A DNA stretch of 7,010 nt from Candidatus Cloacimonadota bacterium (GTDB lineage Bacteria; Cloacimonadota; Cloacimonadia; Cloacimonadales; TCS61): the NCBI GenBank assembly GCA_029932755.1, contig JAOZPK010000110.1, forward strand, positions 1 to 7,010, read 5' to 3'. The notes below the pieces were generated by a model, which saw nothing but the letters and a program-made list of their open reading frames with translations, was not told the origin of the DNA and ran no database searches. Positions 6,630-7,010 of this stretch are shown here, one piece after another. Positions within the stretch are counted from its first letter, which is position 1; each line of letters begins with the position of its first letter. A program made the position numbers and the translations under genes.

Positions 6630-7010
6630 AACGTCTCCAAATCACTTTTTATCAACTCAAACGTCTCAATTGCGTCGATACTTATAACTTTAACATTCTT
6701 GTCAATTTTCTTTAACATTCCAGCAAGTACTTTTTTGGGTCCAAATTCAATAAATGTGTCTACACCATCTTCGATCATGAACTTGATAGAGTCAACCCAA
6801 AGAACAGATGAGGTAACTTGTTCTACAAGATTATTTTTTATCTTATCAATATCTGTTGTAGGTTTCGCACTTACATTAGAAACTACAGGAATAGTTGTTT
6901 CATTAAAATTGATGTTACTCATTTCTTCAGAAAGCCAGGTGGCTGCTTTTTGAATAAGAGGAGAATGAAAAGGGCCACCCACAACAAGCGGAACCACTCT
7001 TTTTGCATTT
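6626..7010 (-). CDS. fabD: Malonyl-CoA:ACP transacylase, C-terminal part (5' partial)
   Basis: FabD moves malonyl from coenzyme A to ACP, supplying the extender unit for FabF. The frame is open to the right edge of the window, where 127 C-terminal residues are visible, beginning NAKRVVPLVVGGPFHSPLI. The GTG codon at 6997 is an internal valine, not a start. The His of GPFHSPL (codon 6965-6967) matches the catalytic histidine of the family; the active-site Ser in GHSxG lies outside the window. Further family features are VVSNVSAKP, the LVEQVTSSVLWVDSI segment with the conserved Gln, and FIEFGPKKVLAGMLKKI. It ends in TGA, overlapping the fabG start by four bases (ATGA), a sign of translational coupling. 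fabH and plsX often lie further upstream, but the window does not show this. Confidence 0.95.
   Translation of the reverse strand, partial: NAKRVVPLVVGGPFHSPLIQKAATWLSEEMSNINFNETTIPVVSNVSAKPTTDIDKIKNNLVEQVTSSVLWVDSIKFMIEDGVDTFIEFGPKKVLAGMLKKIDKNVKVISIDAIETFELIKSDLETL

Noticed and set aside
1..7010. CRISPR arrays, tRNA/rRNA genes, insertion sequences, attachment sites
   Set aside because: No direct repeat arrays, cloverleaf genes, transposase motifs or terminal inverted repeats were seen. Nearly all of the window is coding.

Overview
The window is AT-rich DNA from a bacterium, most likely a member of the Fibrobacteres-Chlorobi-Bacteroidetes (FCB) assemblage. Candidatus Cloacimonadota is my best guess and is an inference only. 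The main clue is the protein end at the left edge. It has a beta-helix end-cap motif (SPCIDAG...GNPR...IDMGAYE) followed by a C-terminal sorting-type domain beginning NYPNPFNPSTTI and ending in a lysine-rich tail. That pattern is very common in secreted proteins of this assemblage.

Layout. (1) Positions 1-492, + strand: the 3' end of a large secreted or cell-surface protein gene. (2) Positions 493-556: a short gap between convergent genes with no convincing terminator. (3) Positions 557-7010, all on the - strand: a compact gene train. Read in the direction of transcription it is fabD (3' part only), fabG, acpP, fabF, a terminator-like hairpin, rnc, an Elp3-like radical SAM gene, and a membrane-anchored von Willebrand factor A (VWA) gene. 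No gap between genes exceeds about 70 bases, so no gene-free stretch is hidden here.

How the genes work together. FabD loads malonyl groups onto acyl carrier protein (AcpP). FabF condenses malonyl-ACP with the growing acyl chain, and FabG reduces the 3-ketoacyl-ACP product. This is the core of type II fatty acid synthesis, in the widespread fabD-fabG-acpP-fabF order. The dehydratase, enoyl reductase and FabH/PlsX are not in the window and may lie beyond the right edge or elsewhere. rnc (RNase III) directly after the fab genes, followed by a short Elp3-like radical SAM gene, is an arrangement also known from Firmicutes. The VWA gene follows two bases later and probably shares that transcript.

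The region is mostly core housekeeping, and I do not see a new defence, mobile or biosynthetic system. The points worth a second look are regulatory or at residue level. They are a strong RNA hairpin between acpP and fabF; a terminator whose U-tract contains the TTG start of rnc, with no ribosome binding site; an Asp in FabG that suggests NADH use; an Asn in place of a metal-site Asp in RNase III; and the conserved but unexplained rnc/radical-SAM pairing.
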